Source: Citrus sinensis (Eukaryota > Streptophyta > Magnoliopsida > Sapindales > Rutaceae). Taken from it: a stretch of 64,000 nt of DNA. The DNA is taken from assembly GCF_022201045.2 (NCBI RefSeq), contig NC_068556.1, positions 2,830,001 through 2,894,000 on the forward strand, read 5' to 3'. The notes under the pieces are model-generated. The model was not told the origin of the DNA. It ran no database searches and was given only the letters and a program-made list of their open reading frames with translations. Made by a program: the position numbers and the translations under genes. The stretch's first letter is position 1. Each line of letters begins with the position of its first letter. Below, piece after piece: positions 1 to 12,595 of this stretch.

Positions 1-111
1 TCTGAAAGATTAAGTAAACATAATCTAATTAGATGTTGTATTTCATTTATTATTATTTTTCTTAATCTCCTCGTTCTATAGATCAAGGCCTTAAAAATAA
101 CAATAATGATA

Positions 112-296
112 GGATCACAAACTGTTTTGTACAAACTAGTATAAATATACAAACTGACGTGGCACGAAGAGATTGGATGAAAAGCGATAACGATTACTTT
201 TTTAATTATTATAGACCCATGATAATTTTATATAATCAATCTCCTCATGCCACATCAATTTGTACACACTTATTTGTACAATATGGTTGTGGCTCT
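112..296. repeat. Small MITE-like inverted-repeat element
   Basis: About 65 bp at the left (around 112-176, with tgtacaaac and ctgacgtggcac) matches the reverse complement of the right part (around 237-296, with atgccacatcaatttgtaca). This makes a short non-coding element with long terminal inverted repeats. The exact ends and target-site duplication are not resolved. A similar right-hand half occurs near 19440-19490. The 86-codon open frame overlapping it has no family resemblance and I do not treat it as a gene. Confidence 0.5.
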
Positions 297-1903
297 ATCA
301 ATACTGTAAAAATAATTATAGAAAAAGCAACCCTAGCAAATCAAAAACAAAGGCGGCTATATGTTATATATGCTTTTCAAATTTATAACTTATTTGAAGA
401 AGTTTTTGTGCCGTCGTAGTGCATAATATATACATGCATGCTTTCATGCGTAAAAGACCGAATAAAACGAAATTCATGCAATGCTTTCAGAAAGTAAAAA
501 TAATGCTCTCACGTTTCATCCCGATCAATGGTATTTTATTCCAATGCGTGCATATGCCCACTGCATGCAAAAGGAAAATGGAATAGTTTTTTTTTTTTGA
601 TACAAAAATGGAATAGTTTTTATTAGATGATTAGACGCTTAGTTCTTTCAAATTTCTTAACAACTAATGGATGTTATTGTTTTTATTATCATTGTGGGGG
701 ATAAGCCGAAATTTAAACTAGCTAGGGTTCCTAAAATTATTTAATTTTCAGATTATTGTTTTATATTATCTTCAGAGCGGCTTACTGTACTTTGGATAGT
801 CTTTCACATTATCGCATATATCTTATTATATGCAAGCAAAACTCATATATAACAACAACAACTGCGACTTTCTATCAAAACTACAAATTTACGATTACAT
901 TTTTTAAATTCTTTTGTTTTGTTTTTACCCTAAACTTAAGATATATTATGTATATTACAAAAGATAATAATAATAATAATAATAAGGGTGAGTAATAAAA
1001 TAAAAAAAAAAAGAGTGCGTAATAAAATATCTGTGATTATCAATAACCAAAAAAATGAGGGCCGCCGTATCTCAAAACAGCTGTGTTCTAAATACACAAG
1101 AAAAAAAAAAAATTCACGATGAGCTAGTAGTAAAGTTCACTTCAAGTGATATATGATATCATTAGTGACTTATAATTGGTTTTAAATCATGAAAAAGTTA
1201 AAAGTCCCCCACTTGTGTCTAATCAAACTTTGAACTTGTAGGAACACAAATTATAAAACAAAGCTCTCTGAAGGTGGAAGATATGACCCACAACTGATTC
1301 TGTGTCATTGTAAATTTAGTTATATAGCCATGACTTGTGGAATTTTGCCTCAAGCTCAAGAGTTCGATTACTGCTTTTGATTTGTAATTATTTTTTTTTT
1401 AACAATTCTATTTGCGTTTTTTTTTTCTTATATAAAATGTCAAATCAAAGGGATCATCAATTGTGCACAATGATTCTTGATGGAATATAAAGTGCTAATT
1501 GTGTTTGTTTGAAAAAGGGCTTTAAAAAGCTCTTTTTTGAACTTATTTTATAGTAAGTTTGTAATCATATGGCTTTGCTGTGAAGAACCCACAAAGCTTT
1601 CTATGTAGGCTATTGGATGATATGGTCCACTTTCTCAAAAGCCATTTTCAAAACAATTAAACAAACCTACCTTATAACTCTTGGGATTTTTTTTATTAAG
1701 CATCATTCCTTGTGAATATAATTTTAACTAATAATTTATTAGTTAATGGGGTTAAAAAAACCATTTTTAGAAAGTATTTTTTGGATTCAACAGCAATTGA
1801 ATAAAATTCTGTAGCATTTATTCTTAAGTGCCAAGGAACCTAAGCTCATGCACCCATCCTTTATTCTTAATTGTTTGCATATTGAGGCATTTTAAACCTA
1901 AAA

Positions 1904-1937
<34 letters not shown>

Positions 1938-4900
1938 TTTTTTTTTCAATTTTTATTATATAACTAATTTTGTGTTTTATTTTATTAAAATAAGGATGTC
2001 TTTATTAAAATATTATTAATATGTGGTATCAGAGTTAGATTTTTTATAGTCAAACTGTAATGCACTCAATTACATTGGAGAAAATAAGCAAAGCTTGGTG
2101 TCCAGGATTCCTGTAAAGGGAAGTAGTAAGTTGAAATAAGTTAGTTTTTTGAGATAGATGGTTGGAACCGAAGTCCCCCAATAACATGTAATTATGTTCA
2201 AGCATCTGTCTGAAAACGCCTTCAGTTTAATTGAAAAAAAAAAAAACTGAGGAATAAAATAGGGCTTGTAGAAGAAGAAGAAGACATCAAACTTCTTTGT
2301 GTATTAACCAGCACTTTATCTTAAACTATGAGTCAACCACCGAGTGTTTTAAAATTTTATATAATTATTTGCTCATTTTGCCTACGAAAGCTCTCAAATT
2401 TCCAATGTTCCCACTGCCGTTGATAATCATGAAAGTGCTTTTGGAAAAGATTTAGAAAAAATAAAATAAAACAAAAGGCAAGAATGAAGACAAAAATTAT
2501 TCAAGCAATTATTAAAGAAGCCCTTTCTAAGAAACCATACGTAATCTGTTAATTAGCTTAGCTACAGCTAGAAACATTTTTTTATTTATTTATTTATTTT
2601 ATATATATTGCGTTTTCACCACTTTCAGTTTCTCAATCTCCTTTTTGAAGCACCACTTAAGAAGTTACGACCCATTCTTATACTTTTGTTGAACCTTGTC
2701 ACATTAGACACTTCTTTAATTTTTTTTGCTTTCTCTTCGTTTTACATATTTACTATATATTATATTAGTAGGGTTTTTAGCTTTACTTAAGTACTTTCAA
2801 AGTGAGTTGCTTTCGCCCCATTTTTTATTTTTATTTTTATAAGTTCTTCCCACTTCAAACCATCATGGATTTGATTGATTTGATTGATTTGATTATTATA
2901 TAATTAAATTAATTAATGGGTGGGGTTCCCCTTACTTTAAATTTTTACACTTACTAAATTTTTTATCTGTTAATTGGATTGATTAAATCCAATGGCAGAT
3001 AGATGAAACCTTAAACGTTACTTTTTAACTCTGAATCCATAGTATTCGATTGAAGGTAACAAACAGAGAAAACGATAAATGATGAATTTAAACAAGGCAA
3101 TTTTAATAATATACCACTTTTGAGAAGATTGTTCTGTAATGCTTTCGGTCTAATCAAGATAATTATTATTAATCTGCTGAAAGATTGTCAAGTTAGCAAA
3201 ATCTAAAGACTCCTTTAACAAAAATTAATGTGTTGAAATGCGCACGCGTTCACCGATTTCTACAAATTAATTATTAATTATCGGCATAATTATTCATGCT
3301 CTTATCTAGTTCTACACGATCATATTAGGGTCAATCTATCGATTTTTTTTTTTTTGCCGTCATACTTTTGAACTTCAATAGTAATTGTAGTAAATGGTTA
3401 ATTATTTCTACATCACAAAGATAATATTATATAATAACAGTGTGCAAGAGCTTCAAATTTATTTCGTAAAGTCAACTTTCTTGTGAGTTCACTGGCGGGG
3501 GGTAATATCACTCCAATTTACAAAATTTTGGAAGTAGTAGAAATAAATTAGTTTTTTACTCACGTTGTTGAACACTCATATTGCATTAACATTATTGCGA
3601 TCCTAATCTGTTTCCTCTGATTTTCAAAGCTGATTTTTGAATTTTACTCCACTTTGTTGTGTGATCAACGTTGATCTTCTTCGCATATTAAGTAATGTTA
3701 TGTTCATTCAATTAAAATATTTGATTTGTATCTCAACTTATGTGACATCAATAATTCATTATCTTATTATGGTTTAATTAATTTTATTATTAATTATTAA
3801 AATATTATTTATACAAACCCAAGTAATGGAGAACGAATAAACCTTACGCATAACAATAAATTATTAACATAATATATCCCAATTAAATAAGCATAATATT
3901 ATTTTTTCCTCGAAAAATATCTTTGCTTGTAAATATTATTTCCTTTTTTTTATTAAAAAAATATTAGATGCTTTATTTTTGTTGTGCGTATTTCAATCAA
4001 TCATAAAAAAATGTACGCATATGGTAAGAATTTCGTAGAAGAGTGAAATGCCTAGGACATTAATTTATTTATTAAAAAAAAATTCAAAATCGGTGAGATA
4101 TGAAGTTAGGAAAGATTGAGGCTATGATAAGCAAGCCAAAAAAAGTGGAAGAATGGGTGCCTTTGATGAGGGAGTCTAAGTGGGGTTAACATAATCTTTT
4201 CGAAAATCCTTTTGTTGTTTCAAAGAAGATTATGGTTTAACGAAACTTTTAATTATCAGTTTTAATACTATTTTTATGCCTCGTTATGCATGATGAAACC
4301 ACCATGTTTAATGGCCCTACTAATCGTATTAGCATCATTTTAAGAGATGAAATATCTTGTAAAATAATAATTTGTTGACTAAAATAGCCGCAGGAATTAT
4401 TTCACAATGGATAGTGGTGGTAACTTATACCTTTGAGGGCTTGTATTTTGTAACCTAATGTTAACTACAAAATGAATCACATGTTAGAGACATCAATGAA
4501 GATTCCAAAGAGCATTTCACAATTATATTATAATTATGACAATCATTAGATTTCATGTGGGATATTGTACAAGATATGCATTGAAATAAATAAATAGATT
4601 GCTATGATTAAGTTAATTAATATTCGGTGCATTGCACCCTTAAAGTGGTATTTAAGCCTTTTCAATGTTGATTAAATAAGTTAACCAACAAAAATAATCT
4701 TCTTAGGTAAAGTAAGCATATAACTCTTAAATATAATATGGACGCCTCTAGGGCCAATGGACGCACACGAAGCATTAAATGAATGCTTTAAGAGTGATTC
4801 TTAATCTAATAATATGAAATGAAATGAGATAGATCCCATCCAATCCGATATTGTATATTTTCAGTTGTTAATGAGGGATGGTCCATGACAATGCAAGCGT

Positions 4901-5400
4901 GTGCGTGATAAGCTTGAAAAAGAAAAAAAAAATGCAGGTAATTTTGAATGTATTGCACTTTTTTTTTTAAAAGGAAAAAAAATTAAAATAAGTGCCTTAG
5001 TTTTGAGTTTTCCAGGGAATTCTATATACTTTTTGCTAACTATAGTTAACTATAATCTATATATACCCTAAATTAAATAAATTTTTTAAAATTTAAACTC
5101 GTAAATTCTTGTTCCGTAATAAAAATTGAGCCAACTAAATTATCTTTCAAGATACACCCTATTTAAAATTAAATTATTTTTATATTTTTATTGAATAGCC
5201 ATCAATTAAAAACTTGTATTTTACATCAGGAAAGCGAAAGTCCAAATAAAGAGAGAATAAAGCTAAACAGAAAAACACCTCTTAACACTAGATAAAATAT
5301 GAAACAATTTTAACGGAGCGTGCAGAAGACGCGCTTTGACCCGCAAGGCCCACAGAAAGAGTTTTTTAGTCTAAATAAAAGGAGTCCCCCGCGGCTAAGC
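297..5400. other. AT-rich intergenic spacer, no gene seen
   Basis: No coding region is supported here: open frames are short and biased to F, Y, I and L, as expected from AT-rich DNA. It contains an (AAT)n run near 965-985, the TG microsatellite at 1906-1934, a retroelement-like primer-binding motif near 2024, a GAA run near 2268-2283 and a (TTGATTGAT)-type run near 2870-2893. Nothing else is recognised. Confidence 0.6.
1906..1947. repeat. (TG)n microsatellite followed by a T run
   Basis: About 14 uninterrupted TG dinucleotides (1906-1934) run directly into a T homopolymer of about 12. It would be a polymorphic SSR marker. Confidence 0.9.
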
Positions 5401-5429
5401 AAGCCCAAATCATTGGTTGATTTGGGCTT
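5401..5429. repeat. Perfect 12-bp inverted repeat (hairpin)
   Basis: Arms aagcccaaatca (5401-5412) and tgatttgggctt (5418-5429) are exact reverse complements around a 5-base loop. It lies in a short stretch with several GGGCC/AAGCCC motifs. There is no T run in the right place for a Pol III terminator. It could be a small fold-back remnant or a chance palindrome. Confidence 0.6.
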
Positions 5430-6741
5430 TTCAAAACTCCTTAATGGGCCCCATCTTTCGCTCTTTAAAGAATAGACTAGCATGTTTGTTGAGTTTAGGG
5501 CACTAGGCTGACAGACTAGGGGCGGGGATTCTAGTCAATTGTAGTTCCAGTTTAATAGGGACGAAGGAAATTTATGTTGCTATTTATAGCATCGACCTTT
5601 TGATCCTAACTCCATTCTTTTCATTTGTTTTTTAGCTGTAAATAAGATACCCTCTTGTCCTCTTCCTTTTATATTGGAGAATCCCACTTTTACACTCAAT
5701 AGTTATAATTTTTTTTCCCTTTTATTTTTTCTTTTTACAAAACTATGGGTTCTTTTTAAGCTTTCGGCTCATTTCGCTATTATAGTTTAATGATAACCTA
5801 ATTCTCTCCACATTCATGTGAGTGCGATTTAAATTTTAAACCTTTCATTTTCAACACAAAAAACTTGCTTTTATAATTACACTATCTTTTGTCAAAAATG
5901 TGTAATGAATAGAGTTAAAGAGAAGAAAAATAAAGGCTCCAAGAGGATTTTTTTTTTTTTTCCAATTAGTTTCCATTGTGCCATGTAGCTTGACACATCA
6001 ACTAGCATGATTGATTCATCAATTTTCACATTAAAGACATGTGGAAGTTGCAATGTTGATGGGATATAAGGAACAAACAAGAAATTATAGTATGTTGTGC
6101 AAATTATCATAAAGTCCTTGAAGAACATATGGTGAAGGTTGATCTTCAATCCTCAAGAAATTAATTTATGGAAGCTGGGAAGCAATGATTTGAGACTTCA
6201 TTTTAATGAAATAAATAAGGCCAAAGTTCTGGGGACTCCATACAAGTGTCTATGCTAAGTGGCTAGGAAATTTTAGAAGCAACTTTCAATATCAGGGTAT
6301 ATTGATAGATGTCCAATTCAATCACCAAAAAGATTGGCTTAATTATTAAGTCAAGCAGAAAAGAGATAACGAAACTAGTTCATCATAAATGGATGAAAAC
6401 CATATAAACAAAATCAACATGTATATATAATATAACATTAGTATATTGAGTCTTTTAGAGGTGTAGAAAATAGATTTTGTAAAATGTGAATTTTGACTAG
6501 GTATAAATGCTAATTTCTTTTTTAAATCAATTTAAGAAACCGTGTATGAAATTAAATCTCTTTTGTCATTAAAAAATATTTTACTAATTTAACCAACTAT
6601 TAAAAACAAAAGATTAAGTACTATAATTTTGAATTTATTGAAATTTGATATCCAAAATTTTGTGGGGGTAATTATCAAACAAAGTAAATTGAAACGGTTT
6701 GGGGATGCTTGGTCTAGGGACGTGAAATGATCAAAGGGAAG
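5430..6741. other. Intergenic spacer, no gene seen
   Basis: This is AT-rich DNA with only short open frames, including an 85-codon minus-strand frame at 5892-6149 that has low-complexity composition and no recognisable motif. No RNA gene or repeat was recognised. Confidence 0.5.
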
Positions 6742-6746
6742 AAATG

Positions 6747-7297
6747 TGTTGAAAATTGATTAAAAAGAAAAAAAACAGTGAACAGTAACACGGTTTGACC
6801 AAACGGTGAATAGTAATGTGACATGAACAATAACGCAGTTTGAACAATGCTATCCGTTTGGTTATAAATAGGAGAGTCTTTCATAAGTTTTCATTATCCC
6901 AAATTTGAGAAGTAAGAGAATGCAAGAGAAGCATTGAGAGCTTCCAACATAGGAGAGAAATATGCTTAAGTATGTAGATGTATTGTAGGAGTATTTGGCT
7001 TCTCAATATGGATACTACGAGTTTGCTTTGTTAAGGGATATTTCTCAAGATTATGAATATGGGGTTTGGGTGAGATAAAATTATTTTTGAGAAAGTAGTT
7101 GTAAAAATTTTTCACATAGTGAATATTTTTCTCTTGTTGTCTTTTGACAACAACCGTGATTTTTCTCTGAATTTGGAGTTTTCCACGTAAAAATTGTGTT
7201 TTGTGATTGATGTATTCTCCATTTAATTTTTTTTTGTTAATTTATTGTTTGATAAATTACTTGAAGTGATTTTGGGAAGAAGCTCAATTTCCTAACA
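6747..7297 (+). mobile_element. Ty1/copia-type solo LTR, 551 bp
   Basis: It begins TGTTGAAAA and ends CCTAACA, so it has the TG...CA ends of an LTR, and is flanked by a perfect 5-bp target duplication, aaatg (6742-6746 and 7298-7302). A TATA-like ttataaatagga lies at about 6858-6870. Near the 3' end are the phrases tttttctctgaatttgg and gttttccacgtaaaaa, typical of the transcribed part of plant copia LTRs. No internal region (gag, pol, primer-binding site or polypurine tract) is present, so it is a solo LTR left by LTR-LTR recombination. The plus strand is the sense orientation, judged from the TATA box and 3' motif order. Confidence 0.85.
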
Positions 7298-7302
7298 AAA
7301 TG

Positions 7303-10300
7303 ATCAAACACGCCGTTTCTCTGTACAAGCCCCCGATGAAAATTGTCTAAACAAAATCTAAGAGTTTGAATTTCTTGCAAATTGGAGAGGTGATTATCAA
7401 TTTTTTGTGAGAGAAAGTTCGTTGGATTTTAAAGGTACCATTCAAAGTAAGGGCAGTGATCTTAAATGCATTGCTGTATTTAAAATTGATTGATTTGTTA
7501 GCAAATGCACATGAAACAAGCTAAGTAACACAAGTACATGCCATGCAGCTAAACTCAATCTGTGTTTGGTCCCACTTCTCTTATTACAAGTGATGAATTG
7601 TGGTTTGAATAGGAAGCAAATAGAATCTATATAAGAAATGAGAAGGCGTCTTTATTATTAAATTTGTTAAACTAATTAACTAGATATGAAATATCGGTCA
7701 TCAAGTTCTTGCCAAATGTCTTTAGTTTTGGAATTGTTGGTGTCATAATTTTAATTTGTCCTCTAGAAATTTCAATTAGAGCAATGCCGCATAACTAACG
7801 ACATTTTGTAAGCCAAAAATGATAGTCTCCATTGATTACATACAGTATAAATTTTCTGTTATGATTTTCACGGTAGAGATGAAATGGTTCATTAATTCAT
7901 CAGACTTTATCAAAGACCTAAATGGTAAAAGTAATATTTAAAAGAGACTGAAATATCATTCTACCCATTATAAAAGAGAATATCATACAAGAGAATTGCA
8001 AATTTAAAATATCCATGGGCGATATAACGACTTAATGTGTTATCACTTGACTTTCCCTCTGAGCAATGGATCCAACACAAGCGAATTGTCTGTATCATAT
8101 ATAATTTAATTTGTTTTCCAAAGGATTCGATCACCAAGTATCCAAGTCAAACATATTTTAATATATTTTGATGAGTCACTATTTAGCCTAAAAACCTGAC
8201 AAAAATTTTAAGTTATTCAACTTAAAAGTTTGACCAAAACTTTAGGGCCAATAAAAAACAAATTATAAGCATTTCTCATAAATTCACTAATCACTTGATT
8301 GACTCTCAAGTCTGTATGTGATATATATTTTTTTTTTTGTTATATGTTATCTAGAAAGAGGACGAGTCAACGAGTATTGGTTAGTAAATATTTTGATAGA
8401 TAAAGACCCCTTAAAAACTTCTTTCGAGAAAAAAACAATTATATTTAAGAGTTCAAACAATAATATTTAAATTTAATAAAATTAATTGTTCAAAGCATTT
8501 TAATCCAATAGTTCAGAAATTATGACGCAAAAAATATGAGATATATATTAATTGACCAATTTGTCTCTAGTTAATGGGCGCTATTTAGTTTAAATAATAA
8601 AATTTAGAACAAACAAAAAAATTAAAAAAAAAAAAAAGTGGAGTTCAAATCCTTTCACTCGAGATGAGGTGCATATTTTATTATTATATCATATAGTGTT
8701 ATAGTTTGTTAATGCTTTTGAGTACCTCTTAAGGACAATTAATGAAGCTAGAGTACGTTCATCACTGGATAGAATAATACTAGCTTCTTGAAGTATCTTG
8801 AGATTTTCTCTTTCTCTGCTCACCTACTCAAAAGCTTTCTATTAATTTCTACACAGGCATTTCTGTTACACATTTATTTCGCCTTGATCATGCGATGATT
8901 GAGTTTTGTTTTAATGATTGCACGGAGAGAGCACTTTAGATCTAATTAAGTTTGACTAGTTTCTCAAAATCAAGCTATTCAACTTGCTTAAATTCATTGG
9001 GTTGTAAGTAGAGTAATTTTTGTAAGTATAAATCCTAATGAGAATTTTAGGCCAAACAATTGGGTTATAAGGGATATGTATTGACAAGACAGAGAAATTG
9101 GTGACAAACTAATAACAAAAGGATGTGGCCTTGGCTCCATAAATTCCAAGTGACGAAACAAAAACGTTTAAAGTTGTATGATAGAAAAAAAAAAAAAACA
9201 CAGATTTTTGAATAATGAAATTTATTAAATAACTCTGAATTAACAAAACTAGGATTTTAGGCCTCTTTCTATAATAATTTAAAATATCACGAATTTATTA
9301 AAAAGGTCAAATTTGAAATACTATTTTATAATAAAATTCCTCTAATCTAAATAAAAAAAGTAAATCAAATAGTATCCAAATTTAATACCTAAAAAAAATA
9401 AAAAATCCTAAAAGAAATAAGAAAATAATAAAATATCTTAAAACTGAAAAACGTTAAGAAAAGATACAGAATTTCTAAATACCTATAATCCAAATTATGA
9501 TCTCCGGAAAGTATAAAGCCGAGGATATATATTCAACTAACAATGCTCAATTCAATATTTTATGTCCTCCTTCTACTAATTAAAATGTAATTAACTTTGC
9601 TGAAACTAATATAGTGAATGAAGAAATAGAGATCTCTATTTCCGGAAGGTAGTTATCTGGATCCCAAGGCAAAGCGAAAATATGGGAGTTCGAGCAAGAA
9701 AATTTTGAAAAATATTCATTCAAAGAACAATAAAATATGAATGAATTCAATTCACCGCTAGGAATCATCACCTTTAAACATTTTATTTATTTGTAAGTGG
9801 ACGGGGTAAATCTTATTGTATTAGACACATATATTCAGGCTATTATTGGTAGATTCTCTGGTTATGTTATAATAGAGTAGATTGAGACTATACTAAACCT
9901 TGATTGAGAAATTTTGAGAAAATAAGAGAAGCATAACACGAGTATTTTTATTTTTATACCCTACTGCTGACTTAATGAAGTTCGTTTTAATTTTGTTGGA
10001 GGCATTTTGTAATAATTGTCACCGATGAGTAAAGAAATAAATACCTAGAGAGGGTAGTTAATAACCACCACCTACGTTTGTGAAGTCCGGGGGCGGCCCT
10101 CTTTCGAGTTTCGACCAATTAATGCATAAGGGCTTCATTTTCAATGATTTCAATCTACTGGCACTTTCGGATTTTGAACGTGTTGTCAGGGAATGACTTT
10201 AAGTATAGGTAAATGAGGCGGTCGTTTAATTTTTTATATTTTTTTAAGATCTTATTTTTTTTAATAATTCTCTAATTAATAAATTTTTTTAAAAAATTAT

Positions 10301-11291
10301 ATATTATAGAAAAGCCGATTAGATATCTTTATAATTAACAGTTATCTTACAATTAAGAATTATTTTTTTATAAAAAAATAAATGTTTGGTAACTTTAAAG
10401 TTAAAGAGATATAATTAATAATATTGTTTAACCATTAATTCATTCATTATTAGTCTTTCCAAGAAAATAAAACTAAATTCTTTAACTTTTCATTTTTCTA
10501 AAAAAACTTGATTATTTAACATTACAACTTTGATTTTTAATATTCTTCTTAATTTCTATTAAAACCTATTAATCTAAAAAATAAGTAGATAAAAAAAATT
10601 CTTACTCCTTTCTTTACAAAAAAAAAAATTATTCCATATATTGGTTCATTTAAAAAAGAAAAAATTAGCCATATTTATTATCTTATAATCAATTCATCAT
10701 CTCAACTTTCTATTTACTACCATTCTAAATATTCTATTGGAAAAATAATATTGTTTATTATTTTTCTTATTTATTTGTTGTTTATTTTTATAATAATTCT
10801 AATGGAAGTGAAAAGATATTTTCTTGACTATTTTTTTAGATTTTATTTTTGAAATTTGTTAAGATATTTTTTATAACTTTTAAAATTCAAGAATTAAAGA
10901 TGGAATAAATTTTTGAGTCCTTATATATTCTCTGAGTATTTATATTACAAAAGATAGAATGAATTTTTAAATCTTTTTATGTTGCTTTGAGTATCGATAT
11001 TGCAAAATAAAAAGTAACCCAAAAAAAAAATAAAAAAATCGCCTGAAACCCTAAATACTCAAACCGGCCCCGCGGTGTTCTGTTGTGTATCTCTGATCTC
11101 TTCATTTCTTCATTCTTAATGATTGTAGTTCAAGGTATTTGTTGAACTTTACAGACATTGAACAGTTAAAATTGTTGTCCCAAAGGAACATATACGTATC
11201 AACATGTACATTTGGAAGTTTCAACTCAACTTTGATTTATAATTTATAGTAACTTTAATTCTCAGAATTTACCACGTTGTTTCTGCTGCCA
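7303..11291. other. AT-rich intergenic spacer, no gene seen
   Basis: No supported coding region. A 63-codon minus-strand frame at 9580-9771 has less biased composition (it includes the string ALPWDPDNYLPE) but no family I recognise. A diverged tandem pair of about 55-60 bp lies at roughly 10902-10957 and 10964-11018. Polypurine/AT runs are common; nothing else stands out. Confidence 0.5.
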
Positions 11292-11441
11292 ATGATTGCT
11301 TCCATTGTTGGCACTGCTATAAACATCATCATGGCATCGCAATTCGCCACCATTGATCTTCAAATGAGAGAGATTTCGGACACTAGCTCCAGCAGTTTAC
11401 CAATTCCTAATGACAATGTTTTCCTCGGTTCAAAACTGTAA
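11292..11441 (+). CDS. Hypothetical 49-residue ORF (doubtful)
   Basis: An ATG-to-TAA frame of 49 codons (starts MIASIVGTAI, ends NVFLGSKL) in a locally less AT-rich stretch. Its composition is more protein-like than neighbouring random frames, but I recognise no family and it may be a transposon or gene fragment. It lies just left of the SINE and about 1.1 kb before the YUCCA start, on the same strand. It could also be part of a non-coding transcript. Treat as unproven. Confidence 0.15.
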   Translation: MIASIVGTAINIIMASQFATIDLQMREISDTSSSSLPIPNDNVFLGSKL

Positions 11442-11488
11442 ATTTTTAATATGTTAATTTCAAAAATCTTTTTTTTTTCCTCCAAATT

Positions 11489-11709
11489 TTTTTTTTTTTT
11501 GTTTTAACCACGAGATATCATGGGGAGGGCCCCAACTGTGGGAGACACCTTTAAGCTCGTACCATAACCCAGACTAGAAGTTCCCACTCGAACCGGGAGG
11601 CGCAGATTCTCCCAACAAATGCGACTTCCCTGCGACTTGAACTGGGGAGCAAACTCAGTCAAGCCACTTAAGGGGGACTCCATTGCCGGTGGAGCCAACA
11701 CTTTGTTGG
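11489..11709 (-). mobile_element. tRNA-derived SINE with 16-bp target duplication
   Basis: On the minus strand the element starts near 11709 and ends in an A run (the T run at 11489-11500). It is bounded by a perfect 16-bp direct repeat, ttttttcctccaaatt, at 11473-11488 and 11710-11725. The body is far more GC-rich than its surroundings. It contains Pol III promoter-like boxes on the minus strand: an A-box-like tggcttgactgag, and B-box-like ggttcgagtggg with an earlier gttcaagtcgc. Length (about 220 bp), 3' A tail and long target duplication fit an LINE-mobilised SINE. The 72-codon open frame inside it is not a gene. Confidence 0.85.
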
Positions 11710-12158
11710 TTTTTTCCTCCAAATTATAATTGGCTGCCTCGTTACTTTTCCATGATTTCGTTTAGCCCATAGTATTAAAATACATCCCCCAATAGTCCCA
11801 ACTATAATTCAATTAAAAGCCATTAATAGTGTATCTAAGTAAAACACAAAATTTGATTACAGTTCACACTCCACCGTGCCACAGCATGTCACTTGAATTA
11901 TCCAATGACAATTTAACATTAGCTACAAATCTTGAGAAGTACTTATCCTAATTATGATTATTTAAATTAAGGATTTATTTAAAGTAGCTAGTACAGTCCT
12001 TTTAAATATCTTCCTTTTCTAATTCTCACCCAATGAGATCTCTCTTATGGCAAATAGAGTGTTGCTTTGTTTTTCAATTAATATAATTATTATTAAATAA
12101 TATTATATGTTTGGGTTTAAAAATATGTACAAGCCAGTGTTAATGAGCTTGCCTTCCA

Positions 12159-12165
12159 TATAAAT
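12159..12165 (+). promoter_or_regulatory. Candidate TATA box of the YUCCA gene
   Basis: tataaat lies about 430 bp before the chosen start codon. About 45 bp downstream is a CT-rich patch (tctctctctc, near 12208), a pattern common at plant core promoters. The transcription start would be near 12190. This is inferred from motifs only. Confidence 0.4.
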
Positions 12166-12268
12166 TGTTCTACGAACAAAAGGAATATATAGGGACATAT
12201 CACCATCTCTCTCTCTCACGCACTCTTAATTCAACTCTCTCTTCATTCATTCTCTCTCTTTGTATTGA

Positions 12269-12539
12269 ATGCTGATTTGGCCCCGCAATTTTTGCTCATC
12301 CTCCGGTTTACTCTCCATTGCTAAACACACATAGAGCTTTGAAAAAAAAAAAAAAAACCCGAATAACTCATTCTCACTTAGTGGATAAGACCCTCTTAAT
12401 CCACTCCAATATTTCAGGAAAATTAATCTCTTTTTATATGCCCTAATCTCTCAACTGACATGGGATCTCTTCAGCTTTGCTCTTTCTCTTGAAAATTCTT
12501 ACAAAGTGTATGTTTTCAACCCAAAATACCTCTTGCTAG
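12269..12539 (+). promoter_or_regulatory. Cluster of short upstream ORFs in the YUCCA leader
   Basis: If transcription starts near 12190, the leader holds four complete upstream ORFs before the main ATG: 12269-12334 (21 codons plus stop), 12438-12446 (2 codons), 12460-12492 (10 codons) and 12510-12539 (9 codons). The main frame is also open upstream to about 12506 and would encode a hydrophobic run, but it has no ATG before 12590. Such uORFs usually reduce translation of the main ORF. Whether the leader is contiguous is not known from sequence alone. Confidence 0.4.
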
Positions 12540-12595
12540 TACTTGTAGAGCTAGCTATAGGATTTTTTTTCATCCTTTGCATTTTGTTCATGTTC

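Noticed and set aside
9580-9771. 63-codon minus-strand ORF
   Set aside because: Its composition is somewhat protein-like, but it has no homology I can name, no splice context and no neighbouring gene structure.
11504-11722. 72-codon minus-strand ORF
   Set aside because: It lies wholly inside the SINE and is explained by that element's GC-rich sequence.
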